64,000 nt of DNA from JADLGL01 sp963823045 (GTDB lineage Bacteria; Pseudomonadota; Alphaproteobacteria; Rhizobiales; Kaistiaceae): NCBI GenBank assembly GCA_963823045.1, contig CAWGKA010000007.1:186001-250000 (forward strand), written 5' to 3'. Position numbers and translations under genes: made by a program. How positions within the stretch are numbered: the first letter of the stretch is position 1; every line of letters begins with the position of its first letter. Under the pieces are notes generated by a model, which saw only the letters and a list, made by a program, of their open reading frames with translations, searched no databases and was not told the origin of the DNA. Positions 45,425 through 54,962 of this stretch are shown here, one piece after another.

Positions 45425-46916
45425 ATGAACCTTCCCGCCCGCCAGCTCGAAAACGCCAACGATGCCTATCGCGCCGCACCGCATAATCTCGACGCTGAGC
45501 AGGCGCTCCTCGGCGCCATCCTGATCAACAATGACGCGTTCTATCGCGTCTCGGATTTCCTCGAGCCGAGCCACTTCGGCGAGCCGATCCACGCGCGCAT
45601 TTACGAGATCGCGGCGGAGATCATCCGCGCCGGCAAGACGGCGACTCCGGTAACGGTGAAGACGTTCCTGCCGCCGGATTTCCGCGTCGGCGATCTCACC
45701 GGCCCGCAATATCTCGCCCGACTCGCCGCGGAAGCGACGACGATCATCAACGCCGCCGACTACGGTCGCGCGATCTACGATCTGGCGCTCCGCCGCTCGC
45801 TGATCCTGATCGGCGAAGACATGGTCAACATCGCCTATGACGCGCCGGTCGACATGGCGCCACGCCAGCAGATCGAGGATGCCGAGCGGCGGCTGTTCGA
45901 GCTTGCCGAGAAGGGCCGCTTCGAGGGCGGCTTCTCCAATTTCGAGACGGCGCTGACGCACGCGATCGACATGGCGAGCGCCGCCTATAAGCGCGACGGG
46001 CATCTCTCCGGCATCGCCTCCGGCCTCAGCGATCTTGACCGTCTCGTCGGCGGCTTCCAGTCCTCGGACCTTGTCATCATCGCCGGCCGTCCGGGCATGG
46101 GAAAGACGGCGCTGGCAACCAATGTCGCCTTCAACATCGCGGCGGCATGGAAGGGCGAGACCGACCCCAATGGCGAGGTCAGGACCGTCAATGGCGGCAT
46201 CGTCGGCTTCTTCTCACTGGAAATGTCGGCCGAACAGTTGGCCACGCGCATCATCGCCGAGCAGACGATGATCCCCTCCTCCGATATCCGCCGCGGCTCG
46301 ATCGACGAGGATCAGTTCGCGCGCATCGTCGAGGTGTCGCGCGAGATCCAGCGCATCCCGCTCTACATCGACCAGACCGGTGGCCTTTCGATCGCCCAAC
46401 TGGCGGCCCGGGCGCGCCGGCTGAAGCGCCAGCGCGGGCTCGACGTCATCGTGGTGGACTACATCCAGCTGCTCAATGCCGGCAGCAAACGCGGCGGCGA
46501 CAACCGCGTTCAGGAAGTCACCGAGATCACCAACAATCTCAAGGCGCTGGCGAAGGAACTGAACGTTCCGATTCTGGCGCTGTCACAGCTCTCGCGCCAG
46601 GTTGAGCAGCGTGAAGACAAGCGCCCCCAGCTCGCCGACCTTCGCGAAATCCGGCTCGATCGAGCAGGATGCCGACGTGGTCCTCTTTGTCTTCCGCGAG
46701 GAGTATTATTTGAAGAACCGGAAGCCGAAGGAAGGCACCGAGGAGTTCTTCAAATGGCAGGCCGAGATGGAGGCGCAAATCGGCCGCGCCGAGGTCATCG
46801 TCGGCAAGCAGCGCCACGGCCCGACGGGTGTCGTCGAGCTGCAGTTCGAGGCTGACGTCACACGATTCTCGAATCTGGCCAGGACGGGCGGCCTGCCGGA
46901 CCGCTTCGACGACTAG
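45425..46916 (+). CDS. dnaB: Replicative DNA helicase, split by a frameshift
   Basis: The hexameric helicase of the replication fork. About 496 residues when joined: N-terminal primase-binding domain (PHNLDAEQALLGAILINNDAF), RecA-like domain with GRPGMGKTALATN, FSLEMSAEQL and DVIVVDYIQLL. The universally conserved LADLRESGSIEQDADVVLFV is broken: after LADLRE the frame shifts, and one extra A in the run 46647-46649 explains it. ATG 45425 (MNLPARQ) is preferred over GTG 45386. As a gene that cannot be lost, its break argues for a sequence error. The 249-base gap before it shows nothing certain. Confidence 0.93.
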
Positions 46917-46987
46917 CGGCCGCCTGCCTCGCCATCGCCGCAAGGTGTCACTATGCGGAGCTGGGAATCAGCTATGGCTCTCAGGAC

Positions 46988-48097
46988 ATGGATGCCGCGC
47001 CGGACTCGGCCTCGGTCAGCGCTAGGCTGACAATCGACCTAACCGCCGTCGTCGCCAATTGGCGCGCGATGGCGGCGTTTGCCCCGGCGGCCGAAACCGC
47101 GGCCGTGGTGAAGGCGGACGGCTATGGGGTCGGCGCGGTGCCCGCCGCGGGTGCGCTCTTCGCCGCTGGCTGCAGAACCTTCTTCGTCGCCACCGCCGCC
47201 GAGGGCGTTGCCGTGCGCGACGTGGCCCCGGACGCCGTCATCTATGTGCTGGACGGCGTGGAACCCGGAGGTGCCGCTGCCCTCGCCGCCGCCAATCTGA
47301 GGCCCGTCCTCAACTCTTTGCCGGTGATTGAGGAATGGCTGGCGGCCCGCAGATTCGGGCAATTGCCGCAGCCGGCGATCCAAATCGACACCGGCATGAA
47401 CCGCCTCGGCCTCGCCATCGAGGAAGCGCGCGCCCTTGCCGCCGATAGCGCCCTCGTGGCGGCGCTCGGCCCAACGCTGGTGATGAGCCATCTCGCCTGC
47501 GGTGACGAGCCGGACCACCCGAAGAATGTTGCGCAGCGCGATGCCTTCGCGGCGATGCGAGCGCTCTATCCCGGCGTCCCCGGCTCGCTCGCCAATTCGG
47601 CGGGAGTGATACTCGGCGCCGACTATCAGCACGACCTCACGCGACCGGGCATTGCCCTTTACGGCGGACGCGCGGTTGTTGGCCGGCCCGCACTGCGGCC
47701 GGTCGTGACGGCCGAGGCGCCCGTCCTGCAGGTCAGGACGGCGGCCGCCGGCGAGACGGTCGGCTATGGGGCGCGCCAGACGTTGAAGCGCTCGACGCGG
47801 CTTGCGGTTCTTGGCGTCGGCTATGCCGACGGCTATCACCGCGCCGCCGGATCGACCGACAACATCGAGGGCGCCAGCGTCTTCATCCGCGGCAGGACGG
47901 CGCCGCTGGTCGGGCGAGTGTCGATGGACCTCATGGTTGCCGACGTCACTGAGATTGCCGACGTCCACCGCGGCGACATGGCCGAGCTGTTCGGCCCCAA
48001 CATCCTGCTCGACGATGTCGCCGACCGCGCCGGCACGATCGGCTACGAACTCCTCACCGATCTCGGCCGCCGCTACCGGCGGCGCTATATCGGCTAG
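46988..48097 (+). CDS. alr: Alanine racemase
   Basis: PLP enzyme making D-alanine for peptidoglycan. The 369-residue protein has the PLP lysine in AVVKADGYGVGA, QIDTGMNRLGL, SLANSAGVILG and the C-terminal domain with VGRVSMDLMVADVT. Lies between dnaB and radA, an order found in Rhizobiales. Confidence 0.95.
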   Translation: MDAAPDSASVSARLTIDLTAVVANWRAMAAFAPAAETAAVVKADGYGVGAVPAAGALFAAGCRTFFVATAAEGVAVRDVAPDAVIYVLDGVEPGGAAALAAANLRPVLNSLPVIEEWLAARRFGQLPQPAIQIDTGMNRLGLAIEEARALAADSALVAALGPTLVMSHLACGDEPDHPKNVAQRDAFAAMRALYPGVPGSLANSAGVILGADYQHDLTRPGIALYGGRAVVGRPALRPVVTAEAPVLQVRTAAAGETVGYGARQTLKRSTRLAVLGVGYADGYHRAAGSTDNIEGASVFIRGRTAPLVGRVSMDLMVADVTEIADVHRGDMAELFGPNILLDDVADRAGTIGYELLTDLGRRYRRRYIG

Positions 48098-48171
48098 GAC
48101 CAGGATGTTCACGTCTTGTTCTCTTTTCGCGGATAGGCTAAGCACGACTCATCGGAAGTGAGGCGGAGCGC

Positions 48172-49605
48172 ATGGCCAAAGCGAAATCGACCTTCGTCTG
48201 TCAGAACTGCGGCGCGGTGAGCCACCGGTGGCAGGGCCGCTGCGAGGCCTGCGACGAGTGGAACTCGATCGTCGAGGAGGCCGCGTCAAGGACCGGCCCC
48301 AAGGGCTCGGGGCTCGCTGCCGGCGCGATGCGCGGCCGCATCATCGAATTGCAGGCGCTGGATGGCGCCAGCATCGAGCCGCCGCGCTGCGTAACCGGAA
48401 TCTCTGAATTCGACCGCGTTGTCGGCGGCGGCTTCGTTGCCGGCTCGGCCCTCCTCGTCGGCGGCGAGCCGGGTATCGGCAAATCCACGCTTCTGCTTCA
48501 GGTCTGCGCCGCCCTCGCCCGACGCAATCGGCGCGTCGTCTATGTCTCAGGAGAGGAATCGGTCGAGCAGGTGCGCATGCGGGCGCGACGGCTTGGCCTC
48601 GTCGACGCTGCCGTCGAACTTGCCGCGGAGACCTCGGTTGAGGACATTCTGTCTTCGCTGGCAGCGGGGCCGCAGCCCGACCTCCTGGTCCTCGATTCGA
48701 TCCAGACGCTGTGGACCGGCCAACTCGATTCCGCCCCCGGAACGGTCGCGCAGGTCCGCTCCTCGGCGCAGGCGATGATCGCCTATGCCAAGCGGACAGG
48801 CGCCGCCGTCTGCCTCGTCGGCCATGTCACCAAGGACGGGCAGATCGCCGGGCCGAAGACGGTTGAGCATATGGTTGACGCCGTCCTGTCCTTCGAAGGC
48901 GAAGGCAGCCAGCATTTCCGCGTCGTCAGGGCGCAGAAGAACCGCTTCGGCCCGACTGACGAAATCGGCGTCTTCGAGATGACCGGCGCCGGCCTCGCCG
49001 AGGTTGCCAATCCGTCCGAGCTTTTCCTTTCGGAGCGGAACCCGACGACGCCCGGTGTTGCCGTCTTCGCCGGCATGGAGGGAACGCGGCCCGTTCTGTG
49101 CGAGATCCAGGCGCTTGTCGCGCCTTCAATGCTCGGCACGCCGCGCAGGGCCGTCGTCGGCTGGGACCCGGCGCGGCTGTCGATGGTGCTCGCCGTTCTT
49201 GAGGCGCGCTGCGGCGTTCGCTTCGGCGCTGCCGACGTCTATCTCAATGTCGCCGGCGGCCTTCGTATTTCCGAGCCGGCCGCCGATCTTGCCGTCGCGG
49301 CGGCTCTCGTCTCATCGCTCAGCGGCCGGCCCCTCGATGCCGACGGCGTCCTTTTCGGCGAGGTCAGCCTGTCGGGCGCGGTGCGCATGGTCGGCCAAAG
49401 CGCCGCACGTATTCGTGAGGCGGAACGGCTCGGCTTTGTCCGCGCCATCCTGCCGGAAGGGGCAGCGCGCGAAGGCGGGGCCGATTTCGCGATTTCCGGT
49501 ATCGCCGAACTAGGCCAACTGGTGGCTATGATTGCCCGTGGCGGGCGTGACGCCGCGGCAACATTCCCCGAGGAAAGCGAGCGGCTTAGCGCGACGGCGG
49601 CTTAG
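48172..49605 (+). CDS. radA: DNA repair protein RadA
   Basis: A RecA-like/Lon-like protein that helps branch migration in recombination. The 477-residue protein has a zinc finger at the N terminus (CQNCG...CEACDEW), Walker A GGEPGIGKSTLLLQ, the RadA KNRFG motif (RAQKNRFGPTDEIGVFEM), and a Lon protease-like C-terminal domain. It follows alr by 74 bases. Confidence 0.96.
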   Translation: MAKAKSTFVCQNCGAVSHRWQGRCEACDEWNSIVEEAASRTGPKGSGLAAGAMRGRIIELQALDGASIEPPRCVTGISEFDRVVGGGFVAGSALLVGGEPGIGKSTLLLQVCAALARRNRRVVYVSGEESVEQVRMRARRLGLVDAAVELAAETSVEDILSSLAAGPQPDLLVLDSIQTLWTGQLDSAPGTVAQVRSSAQAMIAYAKRTGAAVCLVGHVTKDGQIAGPKTVEHMVDAVLSFEGEGSQHFRVVRAQKNRFGPTDEIGVFEMTGAGLAEVANPSELFLSERNPTTPGVAVFAGMEGTRPVLCEIQALVAPSMLGTPRRAVVGWDPARLSMVLAVLEARCGVRFGAADVYLNVAGGLRISEPAADLAVAAALVSSLSGRPLDADGVLFGEVSLSGAVRMVGQSAARIREAERLGFVRAILPEGAAREGGADFAISGIAELGQLVAMIARGGRDAAATFPEESERLSATAA

Positions 49606-49633
49606 AATCGTGCTAGGCGGCTCTGGCTTCAGG

Positions 49634-49649
49634 GACGTGCGCCCACGTC
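49634..49649 (+). other. Small hairpin between radA and cvpA
   Basis: GACGTG (49634-49639) pairs with CACGTC (49644-49649) across a CGCC loop, 28 bases after radA stops. No T-run, so any terminator role is weak. Confidence 0.25.
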
Positions 49650-49667
49650 TCCGCTAGAGTCAGCATT

Positions 49668-50342
49668 ATGTCGATCACGCTTCTGGACGTCATTGCCATC
49701 GCCATAATCCTGATTTCGGCCGTCCTGGCGATGGTGCGTGGCTTTGTGCGTGAGGTCCTGTCGATCGCCTCATGGCTGATCGCGGCCGTCGCCGCATACT
49801 ATCTCTACACCCCGCTCAGGGACGTCATTCAGCCCTATGTCGACAACGAAACGCTTGCCACCATCATAGCCGTGGCCGTGGTGTTCATTGTCGTTTTGGT
49901 GGTCGTCACCTACATCACCATGAAGATCGCCGATCTCGTCGTGGACAGCCGCATCGGCTCGCTGGACCGGATTTTTGGTTTCCTGTTCGGCGCGGCTCGC
50001 GGCCTGTTGCTGGTGGTCGTGGCTTTTTCCGCCTTTGTCTGGCTCGTGGAGAACCAGCCCGATTGGGTCACCAATGCGCAGACCTACTCGGTTCTGAGCA
50101 GTCTCTCCGAGCAGTTGGCGACGGTGTTGCCGGACGATATCGAGGCTGATCTGGTGGCAAGACTGCATGGCGAACCATTGCCTGACGCGACGCCGGCAGG
50201 CGGCGCTTCACCGGGAGCCGATGCAGCGGCGGATTCGACGGCGGCCGGTAATCTCGATACCGATCGCGTCGAGCAGTTGATCAACGCCAATGCGACGCCC
50301 GCGGCAGAGTCGGCGACGCCGGCCCCGGCGCCAGGGCCATAG
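49668..50342 (+). CDS. cvpA: CvpA family membrane protein
   Basis: A 224-residue inner-membrane protein with four hydrophobic segments in the first 140 residues (LLDVIAIAIILISAVLAMV; VREVLSIASWLIAAVAAYYL; a third from about residue 65; a fourth ending at about 125) and the family motif RGFVREVLS. The last 80 residues are Ala/Pro/Asp-rich and soluble. cvpA-purF linkage is conserved from E. coli to rhizobia; the family is tied to colicin V production and envelope integrity. Confidence 0.9.
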   Translation: MSITLLDVIAIAIILISAVLAMVRGFVREVLSIASWLIAAVAAYYLYTPLRDVIQPYVDNETLATIIAVAVVFIVVLVVVTYITMKIADLVVDSRIGSLDRIFGFLFGAARGLLLVVVAFSAFVWLVENQPDWVTNAQTYSVLSSLSEQLATVLPDDIEADLVARLHGEPLPDATPAGGASPGADAAADSTAAGNLDTDRVEQLINANATPAAESATPAPAPGP

Positions 50343-50372
50343 GGAGCGCCGTCGGGCGAGCGCGGGGAAGAG

Positions 50373-51833
50373 ATGAACGACGTTTCAACCAACCCCTATG
50401 ACGACGACAAGCTGCGCGAGGAATGCGGCGTGTTCGGTGTATTCGGTCACCGCGACGCGGCGGCGCTGACGGCCCTCGGCCTCCACGCGCTGCAGCATCG
50501 CGGCCAGGAAGCGGCCGGCATCGTTTCTTCCAACGGCCTGCAGTTCTTCTCCGAGCGTCACCCCGGGCTCGTCGGCGACAGTTTCTCGACGGCGGCGGTG
50601 ATCGACAAATTGTCCGGCGACCGGGCCATCGGCCATGTGCGCTATTCGACGGCCGGCGGCACGCTCGAGCGCAACATCCAACCGCTCTTCGCCGAGTTCT
50701 CCGGTGGCGGCTTTGCCATCGCCCACAACGGCAATCTCACAAATGCCGGCGCCCTGCAGCGCGAGCTACAGAGCCAGGGCTCGATCTTCCAGTCGACCTC
50801 GGATACCGAGGTCTTTCTCCACCTCATCGCTACGATCCGCCAGGAACGCCTGCTCGACCGCTTCGTCGCAGCGCTGAAGCGCGTCGAGGGCGCGTACTCG
50901 CTCGTTTGCCTCACCAGCAAGAAGATGATCGGCTGCCGCGATCCGCTTGGCGTCCGCCCGCTGGTGATCGGTCGCCTCGACGGCGCCTGGATCCTGGCGT
51001 CGGAGACCTGCGCGCTCGACATTATCGGCGCCACCTTCGTGCGCGATGTCGAGCCCGGCGAGATGATCGTCGTCACCACCGAGGGGCTTACCAGCCACCG
51101 CCCCTTCGACCGGCAGCATCCGCGCTTCTGCATCTTCGAATATGTCTATTTCGCCCGGCCGGACTCCCTTGTCGAAGGCCACGCAGTTTACGAGGTGCGC
51201 AAGCGCATCGGAGCCGAGCTTGCCCGCGAGGCCCCGGCCATCGCCGATGTCGTCGTACCGGTGCCGGATTTGGGCGTGCCGGCGGCGATCGGCTTTTCCG
51301 AGGCTTCGGCGATCCCGTTCGAACTCGGCATCATCCGCAACCACTATGTCGGACGGACCTTCATCGAGCCGTCGGACTCGATCCGCCACATGGGCGTGAA
51401 GCTTAAGCACAACGCCAATCGCGACATCATCAAGGGCAAGCGCGTCGTCCTCGTCGACGATTCCATCGTGCGCGGCACGACCTCGTCGAAGATCGTGCAG
51501 ATGGTGCGTGACGCCGGCGCCAAGGAAGTGCATCTGCGCATCGCCAGCCCGCCGACCACGGACTCCTGCTATTACGGCGTCGATACGCCGGAGAAGTCGA
51601 AGCTGATCGGCTCGCACATGTCGGTGCAGAAGATTCAGGAGTTCGTCAAAGCGGACAGCCTGTCATTCGTCTCGATCGACGGCCTCTATCGCGCCGTCGG
51701 CGAAGTCCGCCGCGATGCGGGCCAACCGCAATTCTGCGATGCCTGCTTCACCGGCGAGTATCCCACCAGCCTCACCGACCGCGCACGGCGTGAAGGCTGG
51801 CAATCGAGCCCGCTACAGCCCGAGACGGTGTAA
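50373..51833 (+). CDS. purF: Amidophosphoribosyltransferase
   Basis: First committed step of purine synthesis: PRPP plus glutamine to phosphoribosylamine. The 486-residue protein has a 17-residue propeptide ending EE before the nucleophile Cys18 (CGVFGVFGH), the glutaminase domain, and the PRPP loop VVLVDDSIVRGTTS. C-terminal cysteines (CYYGVDTP, FCDACFTGEYP) match the iron-sulfur type seen in Bacillus. Its TAA overlaps the ATG of the next gene (TAATG). Confidence 0.97.
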   Translation: MNDVSTNPYDDDKLREECGVFGVFGHRDAAALTALGLHALQHRGQEAAGIVSSNGLQFFSERHPGLVGDSFSTAAVIDKLSGDRAIGHVRYSTAGGTLERNIQPLFAEFSGGGFAIAHNGNLTNAGALQRELQSQGSIFQSTSDTEVFLHLIATIRQERLLDRFVAALKRVEGAYSLVCLTSKKMIGCRDPLGVRPLVIGRLDGAWILASETCALDIIGATFVRDVEPGEMIVVTTEGLTSHRPFDRQHPRFCIFEYVYFARPDSLVEGHAVYEVRKRIGAELAREAPAIADVVVPVPDLGVPAAIGFSEASAIPFELGIIRNHYVGRTFIEPSDSIRHMGVKLKHNANRDIIKGKRVVLVDDSIVRGTTSSKIVQMVRDAGAKEVHLRIASPPTTDSCYYGVDTPEKSKLIGSHMSVQKIQEFVKADSLSFVSIDGLYRAVGEVRRDAGQPQFCDACFTGEYPTSLTDRARREGWQSSPLQPETV

Positions 51834-52564
51834 TGCCCGGAACTCTGGACGGACGGATCGCGCTGGTGACCGGCGCGTCGCGCGGCCTTGGTCGCGCCGC
51901 CTCGCTGGCGCTGGCCGAAGCAGGCGCGCATGTCGTTGCCGTTGCCCGCACCGTCGGCGGCTTGGAGGAGCTTGACGACGAAATCCGCGCCAAGGGCGGC
52001 GCCGCCACGTTGGTCCCGCTCGATCTCACCGACGGCGACGCAATCGACCGCCTCGGTGCCGAGCTCTTTCAGCGCTGGGGCCATCTCGACGCCTTGTTCG
52101 GCAATGCCGGCATTCTCGGCGTCCTGACGCCGGTGCCGCATCTCGACGTCGAGGTGTGGAACAAGGCGATGGCCGTAAACCTCACCGCCAATTGGCGGCT
52201 GATCCGGTCGATGGATCCGCTGCTGCGCCGTTCCGACGCCGGCCGGGCCCTGTTCGTGACCTCCGGCGCACCACGCAATTGCCGCCCGTTCTGGGGCGCC
52301 TACTCGGTCTCCAAGGCTGGCCTCGAGGCGCTGGTGCGTACCTATGCCGGCGAAATGACATCGACCGCCGTCCGCGCCAACCTCATCGACCCCGGGCCGA
52401 TGCGGACGGCGATGCGTGCCGCGGCGATGCCCGGCGAAGACCCGATGACACTGCCGGAGCCTTCACACGTCACCGGCAAGATCATTGAGCTGCTGTCGCC
52501 GTCCTTCGCGGAAACCGGCATCCTCTACGACGTCCGCTTCGGCGGCATTCGTCCGTTCAACTAA
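51833..52564 (+). CDS. Short-chain dehydrogenase/reductase
   Basis: A 243-residue SDR with VTGASRGLGRAASLALA, FGNAGILG (in place of NNAG) and YSVSKAGLEALV (YxxxK). The product is unknown; it is coupled to purF by a TAATG overlap, a pairing seen in rhizobia without a proven metabolic link. Its stop overlaps the stop of the convergent der. Confidence 0.85.
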   Translation: MPGTLDGRIALVTGASRGLGRAASLALAEAGAHVVAVARTVGGLEELDDEIRAKGGAATLVPLDLTDGDAIDRLGAELFQRWGHLDALFGNAGILGVLTPVPHLDVEVWNKAMAVNLTANWRLIRSMDPLLRRSDAGRALFVTSGAPRNCRPFWGAYSVSKAGLEALVRTYAGEMTSTAVRANLIDPGPMRTAMRAAAMPGEDPMTLPEPSHVTGKIIELLSPSFAETGILYDVRFGGIRPFN

Positions 52565-53943
52565 CCGCGGCGCTTCTTGCCGGCATAGGGGTTGTCGCCC
52601 GCCCTCAGCGTCAGCCGCATTGGCACGCCGGTGAAGCCGAACGTATCCCTCAGCCCATGGACGAGATAGCGGCGATAGGCGGCCGGCAGCGCTTCCGGCC
52701 GCGAGCAGAACAACACGAAGGTCGGCGGGCGCGCCTTGGCCTGCGTGACGTAGCGGATCTTTAAGCGCCGGCCTGAAACGGCGGGGGGCGTGTGATCGTT
52801 GATGGCGTCGGCCAGCCAGCGATTGAGCTCGGCCGTAGAAACGCGGCGGTTCCAAATGTCATAGGTCGCGATCGTCGCCGTCATCAGCTTGTCGAGGCCG
52901 GTGCCGCGCTCGGCGGACAACGGCACCATGGCGATGCCGCGCAGCTGCGGCAGCAGGCGGGCAAGCTCTTCGCGAAGCTCGGCCTCGCGCGCCTGCTTGT
53001 CCTTGATGAGATCCCATTTGTTGAGCGCGATCACCGCGGCGCGTCCCTCGCGCTCGATCAGGTCTGCGATCTGCAGATCCTGCTTGTCGAAGGGCTGTGT
53101 CGCGTCGATGACCACGACGACCAGTTCGGCAAAGCGGATGGCGCGAAGTGCGTCCGCCACCGACAGCTTCTCCAGCTTCTCCTGGACGCGCGCCTTGCGG
53201 CGCATGCCGGCAGTGTCGAACAGGCGGAAATGCCGATCCTTCCACTGCCAATCGACGGCGATGGAATCGCGCGTGATACCGGCCTCCGGGCCGGTCAGCA
53301 GCCTCTCCTCGCCGAGGAGGCGGTTGATCAGGGTCGACTTGCCGGCGTTGGGCCGCCCGACGACCGCTATCTTGAGCGGACGGTCGGCATCGAAACCGGC
53401 CTCCTCCGTCTCGTCAGCCTCGCCTGGCTCGTCGGCATCGGGCTCGCTGAGATGCTCGGCGAGCGCGTCATGCAGCGCACTAAGTCCCTCGCCATGTTCG
53501 GCGGAAACGGCAATCGGCTCGCCCCAGCCAAGCTCATAGGCCTCGATGAGGCCCGCATACGCTGCCTTGCTCTCGGCCTTGTTGGCAACGATGAGGACCG
53601 GCTTGCCGGCCTTCCTGAGGAGCGCGGCGAAGGTTTTGTCCGCCGGGGTAACGCCTTCGCGCGCGTCAATCATGAAGATCGAGAGGTCAGCCTCGGCGAT
53701 CGCCAGCTCGGTCTGGTGTCGCATACGGCCTTCGAGGCTCTCGTCAGGCGCTTCGGCAAGGCCCGCCGTATCAACGACGGTGAAGGAGAGATCGCCCAGG
53801 CGCGCGTCTCCGCTGCGGCGGTCACGCGTGACGCCGGGCCGGTCGTCGACAAGGGCTAGGCGGCGACCGACGAGGCGGTTGAAGAGGGTCGATTTCCCGA
53901 CATTCGGCCGCCCGATCAGCGCCACCTCGAAGCGGGGTGACAT
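52561..53943 (-). CDS. der: Ribosome biogenesis GTPase Der (EngA)
   Basis: A double GTPase needed for 50S assembly. The 460-residue protein has two G domains, with P-loops GRPNVGKSTLFNRLVG and GRPNAGKSTLINRLLG, DTAG in both, and a C-terminal KH-like domain ending AGDNPYAGKKRR. An acidic linker (DEPGEADETEEA) joins the domains. It lies 9 bases after a TPR membrane protein, as with yfgM-bamB-der in E. coli. Confidence 0.97.
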   Translation of the reverse strand: MSPRFEVALIGRPNVGKSTLFNRLVGRRLALVDDRPGVTRDRRSGDARLGDLSFTVVDTAGLAEAPDESLEGRMRHQTELAIAEADLSIFMIDAREGVTPADKTFAALLRKAGKPVLIVANKAESKAAYAGLIEAYELGWGEPIAVSAEHGEGLSALHDALAEHLSEPDADEPGEADETEEAGFDADRPLKIAVVGRPNAGKSTLINRLLGEERLLTGPEAGITRDSIAVDWQWKDRHFRLFDTAGMRRKARVQEKLEKLSVADALRAIRFAELVVVVIDATQPFDKQDLQIADLIEREGRAAVIALNKWDLIKDKQAREAELREELARLLPQLRGIAMVPLSAERGTGLDKLMTATIATYDIWNRRVSTAELNRWLADAINDHTPPAVSGRRLKIRYVTQAKARPPTFVLFCSRPEALPAAYRRYLVHGLRDTFGFTGVPMRLTLRAGDNPYAGKKRRG

Positions 53944-53952
53944 CGTGATCCG

Positions 53953-54876
53953 TTAGTTCGCGGGTGCGGGGTTCGTCGGCACCAGCGGCACGGGGGTCGT
54001 CGTGAAGCCCGGCAGCGGTATCGTCGGAACGGCCTCCGGCGTGGTGGTTGGCGTCGTCAGCACGTCGAGCGGATTGGGCCCGGCCGCAAAGCCGGCAGGA
54101 GCAGCGCCCTCCGCGGCGGCCGCCTCGGGAGCAGCAGCCGGCGTCTCGGCCGCGGCGCCGGAGGCCCCGGCGGCAAATCCCGCTGGCGTTTCGGCCGCGG
54201 CGGCGGGAGCCGTCGCGCCACCCGCCGGAAGATGGGCGGTGACGTAGGCGAAGAGAACCTGCGCACGTGAATTGGTGGTGTCGTTGGCAAACGGGTCCTG
54301 CACCATCTGGACGACGTATTGCCCGGCCTGTTCATATTGGCCTGCGGCAATTGCCGAGAGCGCCAACGTCTCGACGGCAAGAATGCGATAGGGATTGCCG
54401 CTCGTCGTGAACTCGCTGAGCCGGCTCTGTATGTCCTGCAACGAAGCGGTATCAACCAGGAGAGATGCCGCCCGCAGCTTCGCCGTGTCGCGCAACTCCA
54501 GCGGTGCGTCATTGTCGGCCGCGACCTGATCGAACGCTTCGACGGCGCCGGAAGTGTCGCCCTGCTCGGCGCGGACATTGGCGAGCGCCATCAGGGACAG
54601 TGTCGGATAGTCGCCATAGCCATCCGAGACCAAGGCCAGAAGGCTTTGCGCCGCGCCATCGAGGTCGCCGTCGCGATAGAGGTCAAGGGCGGCCTGATAG
54701 CGGTCGCCGGAATCGCGCTGCTTACCCTGCTGAACCGACTGCAAAATCTGGTAGCCGGCGACGATGACGACGATTAGGACGGCGGCGCCGATGAGATATT
54801 TGCCGAACCGCTTCCACAGCTGCCTCAGCTGCTCACGGCGAAGGTCTTCACTTACTTCGCGAAATACGTCCGACAT
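53953..54876 (-). CDS. YfgM-like TPR membrane-anchored protein
   Basis: A 307-residue protein with a short basic cytoplasmic N terminus, one membrane segment (YLIGAAVLIVVIVAGYQIL) and a periplasmic TPR-like domain to about residue 215. The rest is a low-complexity Ala/Pro/Gly tail. Layout and position before der match the YfgM/TPR_21 family, which in E. coli associates with the Sec translocon and periplasmic chaperones. No BamB is found between it and der. Confidence 0.82.
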   Translation of the reverse strand: MSDVFREVSEDLRREQLRQLWKRFGKYLIGAAVLIVVIVAGYQILQSVQQGKQRDSGDRYQAALDLYRDGDLDGAAQSLLALVSDGYGDYPTLSLMALANVRAEQGDTSGAVEAFDQVAADNDAPLELRDTAKLRAASLLVDTASLQDIQSRLSEFTTSGNPYRILAVETLALSAIAAGQYEQAGQYVVQMVQDPFANDTTNSRAQVLFAYVTAHLPAGGATAPAAAAETPAGFAAGASGAAAETPAAAPEAAAAEGAAPAGFAAGPNPLDVLTTPTTTPEAVPTIPLPGFTTTPVPLVPTNPAPAN

Positions 54877-54962
54877 CGACTGAATTCGTTCCTTGGCTGT
54901 GCCGCAGCGCCCGGCGGGCGCGACCTTAGCTGCCGCTCATTTTCGGCGCAATGCGCCGCAGC

